From the NCBI RefSeq assembly GCF_021654165.1, contig NZ_JAKFZN010000003.1:248001-312000 (forward strand): 64,000 nt of DNA, in the 5' to 3' direction. Both the position numbers and the translations under genes were made by a program. The notes below the pieces were generated by a model. That model ran no database searches and was not told where the DNA came from. It worked only from the letters and a program-made list of their open reading frames with translations. Numbering within the stretch: position 1 is the stretch's first letter; every line of letters starts with the position of its first letter. This DNA is from Nereida sp. MMG025. GTDB lineage: Bacteria > Pseudomonadota > Alphaproteobacteria > Rhodobacterales > Rhodobacteraceae. Of this stretch, positions 27,573 to 34,908 are shown in pieces.

Positions 27573-27994
27573 GACGTTTTCTTCCCTTTTTGCTGATTAC
27601 GGCGTCGCCTGCGATTTCGGATCACAACTGGGATCATCGCGACATCGATGCGGGCAGGACTCTATATGCGGATCAGTGTGCTGCCTGTCATGGTGCAAAC
27701 CTCGAGGGCCAGCCCGATTGGCGAACCGCAGGGCCCGACGGTGTGCTGCCAGCGCCGCCACATGATGGCTCAGGCCACACTTGGCATCACGATGACCAAC
27801 TGCTGTTCGACTACACAAAGTATGGTGGCGAGGTCACATTGGAGGCCATGGGGATTGCGGACTTCAACAGCGGTATGCCTGGATTTGAAGACACCCTGAC
27901 GGACGACGAGATATGGGATATCCTCGCCTACATCAGATCAACATGGACCGACCGCGAACGTGAGGTCCAGGCCAGTCGCAACCCAGAGCACTGA
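27569..27994 (+). CDS. Periplasmic c-type cytochrome
   Basis: This 141-residue precursor has a short signal peptide ([17 protein letters not shown]), then [21 protein letters not shown] with one CXXCH heme site, a candidate Met ligand in [16 protein letters not shown] and a final helix [11 protein letters not shown]. The stop of the multicopper oxidase overlaps its start by 4 bp. This is the second cytochrome bracketing the copper oxidase genes, supporting electron flow linked to copper detoxification. Confidence 0.9.
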   Translation: MRRFLPFLLITASPAISDHNWDHRDIDAGRTLYADQCAACHGANLEGQPDWRTAGPDGVLPAPPHDGSGHTWHHDDQLLFDYTKYGGEVTLEAMGIADFNSGMPGFEDTLTDDEIWDILAYIRSTWTDREREVQASRNPEH

Positions 27995-28088
27995 TGTCAG
28001 GCGCTGCAATTTTACTAAATTGGACCAGCCCATCGGTGTCTGTTTGGACATCAGGTGCGGGATCATGTGTGTGCCATAAGTAACTTCG

Positions 28089-28523
28089 GTGGGACTATTC
28101 GTGAACCAGTTACCTGACACCCACCAGCACATCCTGGCCAGACACACGATCCCTGTGTGCAGCATCATCGGCCTCGGCTCACTTGCCATGCACATCTTCC
28201 TGCTACAGGACGTTTCACATGTCGTCGCAGCTATTCTTTTGGCCACCATAGTTGGGGTCTATATTGGCTTTGCAGCGAATGATGGGCGGATGTCACACAT
28301 AGTGGTCGAGGCGACCGTGGCTTGTCTCTTTGCAGCCTTCGCGACTTGGGCGTTGATCACGGCCCCATTGCTTTTGCCATTGGGTTATATTGCCCATGCT
28401 GGCTGAGATTTCCTACATCACACCCCACTGTTCAATGTGAAGATGCCGAAATGGTATGTACCTGCCTGTGTGATTTACGAAGTCGTCGTTGGTGTCGGCT
28501 TATGGCTCATCTGGTGGCTGTGA
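28089..28523 (+). pseudogene. DUF6010-like membrane protein interrupted by an in-frame TGA
   Basis: A frame opens at GTG 28089 and encodes three hydrophobic helices up to LGYIAHAG, then hits TGA at 28404-28406. The same frame continues in protein-like form (DFLHHTPLFNVKMPKWYVPA, then VIYEVVVGVGLWLIWWL) to a TGA at 28521-28523. Reading the internal TGA as TGG (Trp) restores AHAGWDFLHH, the WD..HH pattern of DUF6010-like proteins. One point mutation or a base-call error explains it. The last 49 bp overlap the convergent Crp-type gene. Confidence 0.6.
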
Positions 28524-29083
28524 CAGGGCATACTGACCACGCCCTGTTCGGACCTACGTCCATCATCACACAAGGCCCTGAGGGCGCGGTAACAAGCCTC
28601 ATGGGTGAGGGTTATGCGGGTCGCCAACTCCGTCACCGTTGCATCGAAATATCCAGCTTGCACAGCCGCCATGACCCGATCCTTGGCCGATGCAATGGCC
28701 AGCAGTTCAATATGCGCCCGATAGTGTTGAACTTGTATGGCCAGTAACCTGGTGAACCCTTCAGAGAAATCTGGAGTGGGCTTCATAGCGGCAAAGATAT
28801 CACTCTTGGCGATTTTGATGACGCTGCCACTTTCACTGCAAAGCGCATCGCAGTGATACACCGCCGAAAAGACAGACGCTTCGGCGAACAATCCGCCCGC
28901 GATAGCCCTGTGGAGGGTCATCACGTTTCCGTCTGGCCCCGTTCGTTGCAGCGTCACACAGCCAGAAACAACGCGGTATATACCTGAAGCGGGTTCGTTC
29001 TGACGAAAGAGCACATCACCCTTGATCATCCGTTGGATGCAGCGGGCCCTCGCAGGCAGATAGGAAAACGGATCATTCGACAT
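28475..29083 (-). CDS. Crp/Fnr-family transcriptional regulator
   Basis: This 202-residue protein has a cyclic-nucleotide-type beta-barrel (KGDVLFRQNEPASGIYRVVSG, AIAGGLFAEASVF), a dimer helix and a C-terminal helix-turn-helix (VTELATRITLTHEACYRALRAL). The N-terminus lacks an Fnr-style iron-sulfur cysteine cluster, so the signal is unknown. Several cysteines (C15, C42, and CDALC near 78-82) could sense metal or redox. ATG 29083 is preferred to TTG 29092. It is divergent from the His-rich secreted protein, with a perfect palindrome between them. Confidence 0.85.
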   Translation of the reverse strand: MSNDPFSYLPARARCIQRMIKGDVLFRQNEPASGIYRVVSGCVTLQRTGPDGNVMTLHRAIAGGLFAEASVFSAVYHCDALCSESGSVIKIAKSDIFAAMKPTPDFSEGFTRLLAIQVQHYRAHIELLAIASAKDRVMAAVQAGYFDATVTELATRITLTHEACYRALRALCDDGRRSEQGVVSMPCHSHQMSHKPTPTTTS

Positions 29084-29092
29084 ATGATTCAA

Positions 29093-29104
29093 ATCACATG
29101 TGAT
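29093..29104. promoter_or_regulatory. Perfect 12-bp palindrome, candidate Crp-type operator
   Basis: ATCACATGTGAT is fully self-complementary and lies 10 bp before the Crp-type gene and 44 bp before the divergent secreted-protein gene. Its halves (ATCACA) resemble Crp half-sites, but without the usual central spacer. Confidence 0.45.
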
Positions 29105-29147
29105 AGTATGCGCTAGGGGTAGCCTGATCTAGAAAAAGGCGTATCTC

Positions 29148-29669
29148 ATGAAACCAATTCTCGTCACAGTGTCACTCATCTTGGTCGCGACCAGCGCCAT
29201 CGCACAACATTCGCATCAGTCCACTGCGCCTGCCGAGACAGGCCAAGCGCAATTCGCAGCGATAGCCGAGATCGTGACCATGTTGCGTCACGATCCTGAC
29301 ACGGATTGGTCCAGTGTGGATATCGCAGCCTTGCGTGATCATCTGGTCGATATGGATAACGTAACCTCCATGGCATCGGTAGAAGTGATTGAAGATGGCT
29401 CAACCGTGACCTTCATAGTCACTGGTGAAGCAGAGGTTGCAGGGTCGATCCAACGCATGGTCTTAGCTCACAGCCCGATGTTAGCGCAGTCGGCAGGGTG
29501 GTCTGTGTCGGCAACGCCCGAGGACGATGGGGCATCAATGACAGTGCAGGTCCAATCGGAGCAAGAGTTGGATCAGGTTTTGGGTCTGGGCTTCTTTGGG
29601 TTGATGACTATTGGAGCCCATCACCAGCAACATCACTTCATGATTGCAACAGGTCGGTCGCCGCACTGA
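29148..29669 (+). CDS. His-rich secreted protein of unknown function
   Basis: I do not recognise this 173-residue protein. It has a signal peptide (MKPILVTVSLILVATSAIAQ). The mature N-terminus is HSHQSTAPAETG and the C-terminal region has GAHHQQHHFMIATGRSPH, so histidines cluster at both ends. The middle has alternating helix and strand segments, including a repeated-looking pair, SMASVEVIEDGSTVTFIV and AGWSVSATPEDDGASMTVQV. Periplasmic metal binding is inferred from composition and from its place between a Crp-type and a MerR-type regulator in a metal island. Confidence 0.75.
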   Translation: MKPILVTVSLILVATSAIAQHSHQSTAPAETGQAQFAAIAEIVTMLRHDPDTDWSSVDIAALRDHLVDMDNVTSMASVEVIEDGSTVTFIVTGEAEVAGSIQRMVLAHSPMLAQSAGWSVSATPEDDGASMTVQVQSEQELDQVLGLGFFGLMTIGAHHQQHHFMIATGRSPH

Positions 29670-29707
29670 TTGGATTGTTCATCACGGATTTCAGCGAATA
29701 GACAATT

Positions 29708-30124
29708 TCAGTGATCTGTGCGGCAGTGCTTATGGTCGGCTAGTGATGCCAAAACATAGCACTGTCCGGACACCCCGTCTCCATCACATCCGTCAGAAAT
29801 ACGGATCAGTTCCGCCTCCAGGGCTGACAGCCTCCGTAGCTTTTCTTGGACATCGGCCAGTTGATGTTTGGCGATTGCACTGGCGTCCGCACAAGACCGA
29901 TCAGGGTGCTGTTGAAGGTCTATGAGGGCGGTGATCGCTTCTATGGAGAAGCCGAGGTCACGGGCATGTTTGATAAAGCCAAGTCGTTCAACCCCGTCCT
30001 GGTCGTAGCGGCGTTGATTGCCATCGGTTCGCCCTGCCGACGCCAATACCCCCACCTGTTCATAGTAGCGGATTGTCGGAACCTTGACGCCAGTCGCCTT
30101 TGAAAGTTGCCCGATTGAATACAT
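29708..30124 (-). CDS. MerR-family divalent-metal regulator, ZntR/CadR-like
   Basis: This 138-residue protein begins MYSIGQLSKATGVKVPTIRY, the MerR winged helix. It has Cys78 in DRSC, the position occupied by Cys in divalent-metal sensors and by Ser in CueR. C113 and C122 (SDGCDGDGVSGQC) plus HKHC at the tail complete a Zn/Cd/Pb-type site. It is divergent from the transglutaminase operon, and the shared 46-72 bp region holds a perfect operator. Zn2+, Cd2+, Co2+ and Pb2+ are all possible inducers. Confidence 0.88.
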   Translation of the reverse strand: MYSIGQLSKATGVKVPTIRYYEQVGVLASAGRTDGNQRRYDQDGVERLGFIKHARDLGFSIEAITALIDLQQHPDRSCADASAIAKHQLADVQEKLRRLSALEAELIRISDGCDGDGVSGQCYVLASLADHKHCRTDH

Positions 30125-30136
30125 GAGAATAACCTC

Positions 30137-30167
30137 TTGAACCTCTAGTGACTAGAGGTTGTAGATA
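30137..30167 (+). promoter_or_regulatory. MerR-type promoter with a perfect 21-bp dyad
   Basis: TTGAAC (30137-30142) and TAGATA (30162-30167) are 19 bp apart. Across the spacer runs AACCTCTAGT, a central G at 30150, and its exact inverse to 30160. This is the arrangement seen at zntA/cadA-type promoters. The predicted transcript would start near 30174, which argues for the downstream ATG 30197 rather than ATG 30170. Confidence 0.85.
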
Positions 30168-30196
30168 GGATGGGACACAGAGAAAAGGTGATTCGT

Positions 30197-30967
30197 ATGT
30201 CCCGTGATCCACTGCTTAAAGAGACCGCACTCCTCGATTACTCCGATGCCCATATCCAAGCCCTGATAGCCCAACGCGGCTGGAGAGACTTGGCACCTGG
30301 TGACCGAGCACAAGCCGCATATCAATTCGTCAAAGATGAAATCACGTTCGGGTATAACCGCGATGATAACCTGCCAGCGTCAGCGGTCCTTCTGGATGGC
30401 TACGGTCAGTGCAACACCAAGACGACGTTGTTGATGGCATTGTTTCGCGCATTGGACATCAAATGCCAATTCCACGGGTTCACGATCCATAAGTCATTAC
30501 AACGCGGAATCGTCCCAGAGCTTGTCTATCCACTTGCACCAAACGACATCCTGCATTCATGGGTCGAAGCCTATGTTGAGGATGAGTGGTTGACCCTGGA
30601 GGGGTTCATTCTGGATGCTCCTGTCCTGTCTGCGTTAAAGGCCGCATACCCTGATAGCCAAAGCCTCTGCGCATATGGCGTCGGCACGGAGGCGCTCCAT
30701 GCCGACGCCACCGAATGGACAGGCGGGGACACCTTCATACAGAAGACTGGAATCAATCAGGACTTTGGGACCTTCCCGTCACCCGATGCATTCTATGCTG
30801 TGCATCGGCAACTGCGTGGTCTGAAGGGCGTATTATATCGCAGCTTCGTCAGGCACTGGATGAATGCCCGCGTCAGGCGCATCCGCCAAGGGATCGTTCC
30901 AGACATACCAGAGACTTCATTCACAGATGCCACCCTTTGCCACCCAGATCAAAAGGAGGCATTGTAA
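30197..30967 (+). CDS. Transglutaminase-like cysteine protease-fold protein
   Basis: This 256-residue protein has a transglutaminase core: the nucleophile Cys in DGYGQCNTKTTLLMALFRAL, His in LHSWVEAYVEDEW and Asp in EGFILDAPV, about residues 70, 120 and 135. There is no signal peptide. Bacterial members act as peptidases or amidases, or are inactive. It is the first gene of an operon driven by a MerR-type promoter, with a CDF transporter directly behind (overlapping TAATG). What it does in metal resistance is not known. Confidence 0.85.
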   Translation: MSRDPLLKETALLDYSDAHIQALIAQRGWRDLAPGDRAQAAYQFVKDEITFGYNRDDNLPASAVLLDGYGQCNTKTTLLMALFRALDIKCQFHGFTIHKSLQRGIVPELVYPLAPNDILHSWVEAYVEDEWLTLEGFILDAPVLSALKAAYPDSQSLCAYGVGTEALHADATEWTGGDTFIQKTGINQDFGTFPSPDAFYAVHRQLRGLKGVLYRSFVRHWMNARVRRIRQGIVPDIPETSFTDATLCHPDQKEAL

Positions 30968-31605
30968 TGACTGGATGCTGTGGACACGACGCCAAGTTCG
31001 AGGGTGTATCTGCTGATTACAAACGACGCCTTTGGATTGTCATCGCGTTGAACGCCGCGATGTTCATCGTCGAGATGACCGCAGGCCACTATGCCAAATC
31101 TCAGGCCCTACAAGCGGATGCATTGGACTTCCTGGGCGATGCATTAACCTATGGAATCTCGCTGGCTGTGATCGGGGCCTCTATAAGGGTGCGAACGACT
31201 GCTGCACTGGCCAAAGGCGTCAGTCTGCTGCTGATGGGATTATGGGTCTTCGGGTCAACCCTCTACCGAGTGTTTTATGTTGGTGTGCCAGAGGCAGAGA
31301 TCATGGGCGTCGTGGGTGCGTTGGCGCTGGCTACGAACCTGATAAGTGTCCTCTTGCTGGTCAGCTACAAGGACGGTGATGCCAATGTCAGGTCCGTTTG
31401 GCTCTGCTCACGTAACGATGCCATCGGGAACGTCGCGGTTATGTTTGCGGCATTGGGCGTTTGGGGAACATCGACAGGGTGGCCAGACCTCATTGTGGCG
31501 GCAATCATGGCAACACTGTTTTTGTCCTCCGCCTACCAGATCGTGCGTCAGGCGCTTCAGGAACGACAAGGCGCAGAGCCACACGTCCATGGTGAAGCAC
31601 GATGA
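30967..31605 (+). CDS. Short CDF-type cation efflux protein (CzcD-like)
   Basis: This 212-residue protein has six membrane helices and lacks the usual cytosolic C-terminal domain of CDF transporters. The N-terminus TGCCGHDAKFEG has a CC..H metal site. The transport-site positions read DALDFLGDA in helix 2 and SRNDAIGNV in helix 5, so Asp/Asn replace the usual His. It ends HVHGEAR. Export of Zn2+, Co2+ or Cd2+ into the periplasm is inferred from the family and the ZntR-like regulator. The start overlaps the stop of the transglutaminase gene. Confidence 0.85.
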   Translation: MTGCCGHDAKFEGVSADYKRRLWIVIALNAAMFIVEMTAGHYAKSQALQADALDFLGDALTYGISLAVIGASIRVRTTAALAKGVSLLLMGLWVFGSTLYRVFYVGVPEAEIMGVVGALALATNLISVLLLVSYKDGDANVRSVWLCSRNDAIGNVAVMFAALGVWGTSTGWPDLIVAAIMATLFLSSAYQIVRQALQERQGAEPHVHGEAR

Positions 31606-32150
31606 TACCGTTGCTGACCGCGTTAGGGCTATTGATCGCGTTTACGACATTGGTTGCCATCGGCTGGTCGGTCGCCAAGCCAGGACGAAGCCTCTGGCCT
31701 CCTCAACGCTATACCGCTGCAACCCCGTTCATCATATGGATTCCAACTTTCAGCCTCTTCGGCATCATCATCGCCCTGGGCGTTCTTGAATGGGGCACCA
31801 TTGGCATTCCTTTTGCTGTGAGGTTTCTGCTTGGTGTTCCGTTGATCGTAATGGGCAATCTGGGGGTGTGGCTTGAGGTGTCAAAGTTCGGCATCGACCA
31901 GACGGGAGGCGCACCAGGCTCACTGCGGACACAGGGGCTGTATCGCTATTCCCGAAACCCGCAATACGTGTCGGACATCATGATCGTAGTGGGCTGGCTC
32001 ATCCTTTGTGCCTCGCCAAGTGCCATGCTCGTTGGCAGTGCAGCAATTACCGTGCTGATCGCGGCCCCATTCTCGGAAGAGAAGTGGTTGGTCAGCCAGT
32101 ATGGTGACGACTACCTTGCTTACATGGGGCGGGTTAGGCGGTTTCTTTAG
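31602..32150 (+). CDS. Isoprenylcysteine carboxyl methyltransferase (ICMT/PEMT)-like membrane protein
   Basis: The 182-residue protein has four to five membrane helices. It ends with the SAM-binding ICMT/PEMT motifs GLYRYSRNPQYVSDIM, then EEKWLVSQYGDDYLAYMGRVRRFL given as its two halves around DDY. Such enzymes methylate prenylated proteins, lipids or other membrane substrates. It overlaps the CDF gene by 4 bp and closes the operon, next to the island end. Genes of this family are found beside CDF genes elsewhere; the substrate is not known. Confidence 0.82.
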   Translation: MIPLLTALGLLIAFTTLVAIGWSVAKPGRSLWPPQRYTAATPFIIWIPTFSLFGIIIALGVLEWGTIGIPFAVRFLLGVPLIVMGNLGVWLEVSKFGIDQTGGAPGSLRTQGLYRYSRNPQYVSDIMIVVGWLILCASPSAMLVGSAAITVLIAAPFSEEKWLVSQYGDDYLAYMGRVRRFL

Positions 32151-32304
32151 GGTTGGTTGTGTTTCTCATAAATGTTCGATCTTGAGGTAGGGAACCTTCA
32201 CTTCATCAGTCATTGTATCGAAATCACGTCTGTTTTTATCGAGTATGGGCGGCGTAAAGTGCTCAATAGCACAGAACAGCCAAAAAACAGTATGATAGGA
32301 AGGA

Positions 32305-32324
32305 TGGTGGGCGACCCTGGAATC
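32305..32324 (+). repeat. att site: proximal 20-bp direct repeat within tRNA-Tyr
   Basis: This copy of TGGTGGGCGACCCTGGAATC covers the encoded CCA, discriminator, acceptor strand and start of the T arm of tRNA-Tyr (on the minus strand). It is identical to 22689-22708. Confidence 0.85.
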
Positions 32325-32388
32325 GAACCAGGCGTGCGTCTCCGCGAGGGAGTTACAGTCCCCTGCCACACCTTGCGGCCTGTCGCCC
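32305..32388 (-). tRNA. tRNA-Tyr (anticodon GTA)
   Basis: The complement folds with acceptor GGGCGAC / GTCGCCC, discriminator A and encoded CCA. The anticodon GTA is at 32356-32354. A long variable arm, typical of bacterial tRNA-Tyr, precedes the TTCGATT T loop. Its 3' end is the integration site of the metal island. Confidence 0.96.
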
Positions 32389-32544
32389 ACTGGCGGGCGG
32401 GATACCCCCCGTTGCGCGGTGCGTCAATATCGAAAAGAGGGATTATGGGGCCAATGGCACAATTTCATTCTTTTTGCTCAAAAGAACCCGACTGGTTTTT
32501 TACACGCCAAGCCGATAGGGGTCACGCAAAGCGGAGATATCACG

Positions 32545-33321
32545 ATGAAAAAGCCAAAGTGGGTTGTCAAAAAAGAGCAAGACAAACGCGCCGCCGCCAA
32601 TGAAACGGTTTGGCTGTTCGGCCTGCATGCGGTGCGCGATGCACTTTTGAATCCGCGGCGCGTCAAACAACGGCTGGTGTTGACCCGCAATGCCGCAGAC
32701 CGTCTAGGCGATGCGGTCGGTCATTTCGAAGGCACACCCGAGATTTGTGATCCGCGCAAATTTGCCGCCCCCCTAGACCCGCAATCTGTGCACCAAGGTG
32801 CCGCACTTGAGGTGAAGCCGCTGGATTGGGGCGCATTTGACGAGGTGGTTCTGACGGGCGAAGGCACCCCACGTCTGGTGCTGCTGGACCGCGTGACGGA
32901 TCCGCATAATGTAGGTGCGATCCTGCGCTCGGCCGAGGTTTTTGGCGCAAGCGCAGTGATTGGAACGCAGCGCGGTTCGGCGCCTGAAACGGGTGCGCTT
33001 GCCAAAACCGCCAGTGGTGCGCTGGAACGCCAGCCCTATCTTCGGGTGCGCAACCTGGCCGACACAATCATGCATCTGCAAAACATGGGGTTTGTTGTGC
33101 TTGGACTTGATGGGGCGGCAGACCAAAGCATTGACGCTGTGATGCCTGATATTCGGGACCGGCCTGTTGCGCTTGTTTTCGGCGCAGAAGGTCCCGGGCT
33201 GCGTGACAAGACAAAAGAAACCTGTGACCAACTTGTCAAAATCGACTTTGCGGGTGCCTTTGGATCGCTCAACGTCTCAAATGCAGCGGCGGTTGCCCTA
33301 TATGCAAGTAGACCTGCATAA
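32545..33321 (+). CDS. rlmB: TrmH-family 23S rRNA 2'-O-ribose methyltransferase (RlmB-like)
   Basis: This 258-residue SPOUT methyltransferase has a small N-terminal substrate-binding domain (ETVWLFGLHAVRDALLNPRR). The knotted SAM domain has motif 1 DPHNVGAILRSAEVFGASAV, motif 2 VALVFGAEGPGL and motif 3 GSLNVSNAAAVALY. RlmB methylates G2251 of 23S rRNA. I chose ATG 32545, with GGAG upstream; an earlier in-frame start would run towards the tRNA. Confidence 0.88.
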   Translation: MKKPKWVVKKEQDKRAAANETVWLFGLHAVRDALLNPRRVKQRLVLTRNAADRLGDAVGHFEGTPEICDPRKFAAPLDPQSVHQGAALEVKPLDWGAFDEVVLTGEGTPRLVLLDRVTDPHNVGAILRSAEVFGASAVIGTQRGSAPETGALAKTASGALERQPYLRVRNLADTIMHLQNMGFVVLGLDGAADQSIDAVMPDIRDRPVALVFGAEGPGLRDKTKETCDQLVKIDFAGAFGSLNVSNAAAVALYASRPA

Positions 33322-33333
33322 AGGAAAGCGCCT

Positions 33334-33657
33334 ATGCCAGCCCAGAAAATTGCCACTTGCTGTTATTGCGGCACCCGTGCGGCGCTTGTCCTGAAAGGCC
33401 AAGACCGTCACGAACTGTCATGTTCGAACTGCGGCGCGCCGTTGCATGATCTGAAAATGCTGCCCAAGGCGGATTTGGGACAAAAACGGGAATTGATCCG
33501 TCCGAACCCTGTTCGCACCGACCCTGATCGCTACGTCAAAAAGCCCAAAGCGAAAAAGGGCAAGCGGCGGAAATCGACGTTCAAACGCTTTTTATCAAAG
33601 GCATGGGACAGGATTGAAGACGCCGTTGAAGATGTGGTGGATGAGATTTTCGACTAG
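33334..33657 (+). CDS. Small zinc-ribbon protein with basic tail
   Basis: This 107-residue protein has two CxxC knuckles, CCYCG (about residues 9-13) and CSNCG (about 30-34), forming a zinc ribbon. A Lys/Arg-rich stretch (KKPKAKKGKRRKSTFKRFL) and an acidic amphipathic helix follow. It lies 12 bp after rlmB and may be co-transcribed. Nucleic-acid binding is inferred. The family is not recognised. Confidence 0.75.
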   Translation: MPAQKIATCCYCGTRAALVLKGQDRHELSCSNCGAPLHDLKMLPKADLGQKRELIRPNPVRTDPDRYVKKPKAKKGKRRKSTFKRFLSKAWDRIEDAVEDVVDEIFD

Positions 33658-33751
33658 CTGTAACGCTTTTGACAAGCGCGTGTGTGGGGTTTCACGGGGC
33701 AGGGCTCGGGGGCATATTAGGCCCAACGCAACACTTTAAGGACCCTGACCA

Positions 33752-34213
33752 ATGTTTACACGACGCGCACTTCTTGGTGCTGCCATCGCAGCACCGCTTC
33801 TCCCGACCCTGACCACAGGGGTGGCCATGGCGGCCGAGCCCGCTGTCTTTGCCACCGACGGTGTGGCGATTAACGGCTATGATCCCGTGGCCTATTTCAC
33901 CCAAAGCATGCCAGTCCAAGGATCGGCGCAGATCACAGCATCCCATGACGGCGCGACCTTCCGGTTTGCAAGTGAAGGCAACAAAGCCATGTTTTTGGCC
34001 GAACCCGCGAAATTTGCGCCGCAATACGGTGGGTATTGTGCCTATGCCGTATCCAAAGGCTATACCGCGACAACCAGCCCCAACGCGTGGACCGTGCACG
34101 ATGGCAAGCTGTATCTGAATTTCAACCGCGCGGTGCGCGGCATCTGGAGCCGCGATATTCCCGGCAACGTCAAAAAAGGCGATGCGAATTGGCCATCTGT
34201 TCTATCCGCCTAG
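33752..34213 (+). CDS. Tat-exported YHS-domain protein
   Basis: This 153-residue precursor has a twin-arginine signal (MFTRRALLGAAIAAPLL) cleaved near AMA-AE. The mature part has the YHS-like arrangement AINGYDPVAYFTQ, then FASEGNKAMFLAEPAKFAPQYGGYCAYAV, with DGKLYLNFNRAV near the end. YHS domains often bind metal through the Tyr/His/Ser or Cys positions. The periplasmic role is unknown. Confidence 0.82.
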   Translation: MFTRRALLGAAIAAPLLPTLTTGVAMAAEPAVFATDGVAINGYDPVAYFTQSMPVQGSAQITASHDGATFRFASEGNKAMFLAEPAKFAPQYGGYCAYAVSKGYTATTSPNAWTVHDGKLYLNFNRAVRGIWSRDIPGNVKKGDANWPSVLSA

Positions 34214-34437
34214 AAAAAGATGTGGATAAGGCGCAGCAGCGAACGGTGGGTTAACGGCTTGTTCACGAAGTTGCTACATTCTCTTTAACCAGAGAACGTC
34301 TTGCCTATGTTCTTTTAAGAGATGCAGCACCGGAACTGCTGCGTTTCATTTCACTGTCCCTCGTTCCGCGACTTGCGCCCTTGGTTCGCTGGCATCTGCC
34401 TGTTGACTGGGGGCGCTTTTTTCTTCTTGCTGCGGGC

Positions 34438-34908
34438 ATGGATTATTCGGATGCAGCCTTTAACCAGATATTTGACACCGTCAAAACGATCGCTGTTGTG
34501 GGCGTGTCGGCCAATCCTGTACGGCCAAGTTACTATGTGGCGCGGTATCTGGCGCTCAAAGGGTATACCGTTATCCCCGTGAACCCGCGCGAGGTGGGAA
34601 AAACGCTGTTCGGTCAAACCTGTGTGGGATCGCTAAACGACATTTTGTGCAAGGTGGACATGGTTGATATCTTTCGCCGTCCCGAATTTGTGCCTGACAT
34701 TGTGGATGCCGCAATCAGTGCCTTTCCCGATCTCAAGGTGATCTGGATGCAGATCGGGGTTGAGCATGGACAAGCGGCTGAAAAAGCCCGTGCGCATGGG
34801 ATCACAGTGGTTGAAAATCGCTGTCCCAAGATCGAATACCAACGCTTGCGCGGCGAATTGCGGATGGGCGGTTTTGCGACGGGCGTTATATCGTCAAAGC
34901 TGCCTTAG
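34438..34908 (+). CDS. CoA-binding domain protein (YccU-like)
   Basis: This 156-residue Rossmann-fold protein has IAVVGVSANPVRPSYYVARY near residue 17 and VIPVNPREVGKTLFG, then VDMVDIFRRPEFV and IGVEHGQAAEKARAHGI. These match stand-alone CoA-binding proteins related to succinyl-CoA synthetase alpha. ATG 34438 gives the usual length. It overlaps the convergent Dabb gene by 4 bp. The 224 bp before it hold only small hairpins (for example GCAGCA/TGCTGC at 34323-34341) and no gene. Confidence 0.88.
   Translation: MDYSDAAFNQIFDTVKTIAVVGVSANPVRPSYYVARYLALKGYTVIPVNPREVGKTLFGQTCVGSLNDILCKVDMVDIFRRPEFVPDIVDAAISAFPDLKVIWMQIGVEHGQAAEKARAHGITVVENRCPKIEYQRLRGELRMGGFATGVISSKLP

Larger units (their letters stand above)
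22689..32324. mobile_element. Metal-resistance genomic island inserted at tRNA-Tyr
   Basis: The 20-bp sequence TGGTGGGCGACCCTGGAATC occurs at 22689-22708 and again at 32305-32324, where it is the 3' end (with CCA) of tRNA-Tyr. An intact tRNA at one end and a direct repeat of its 3' end at the other is the standard footprint of a tyrosine-recombinase integration. Between them lie about 15 genes, nearly all for copper or divalent metal handling. No integrase, transposase or origin gene was found, so the island is probably fixed or mobilised in trans. Confidence 0.85.

Noticed and set aside
28404-28406. Selenocysteine codon at the internal TGA
   Set aside because: No SECIS-like hairpin directly follows, and family context predicts Trp there; a point mutation is simpler.
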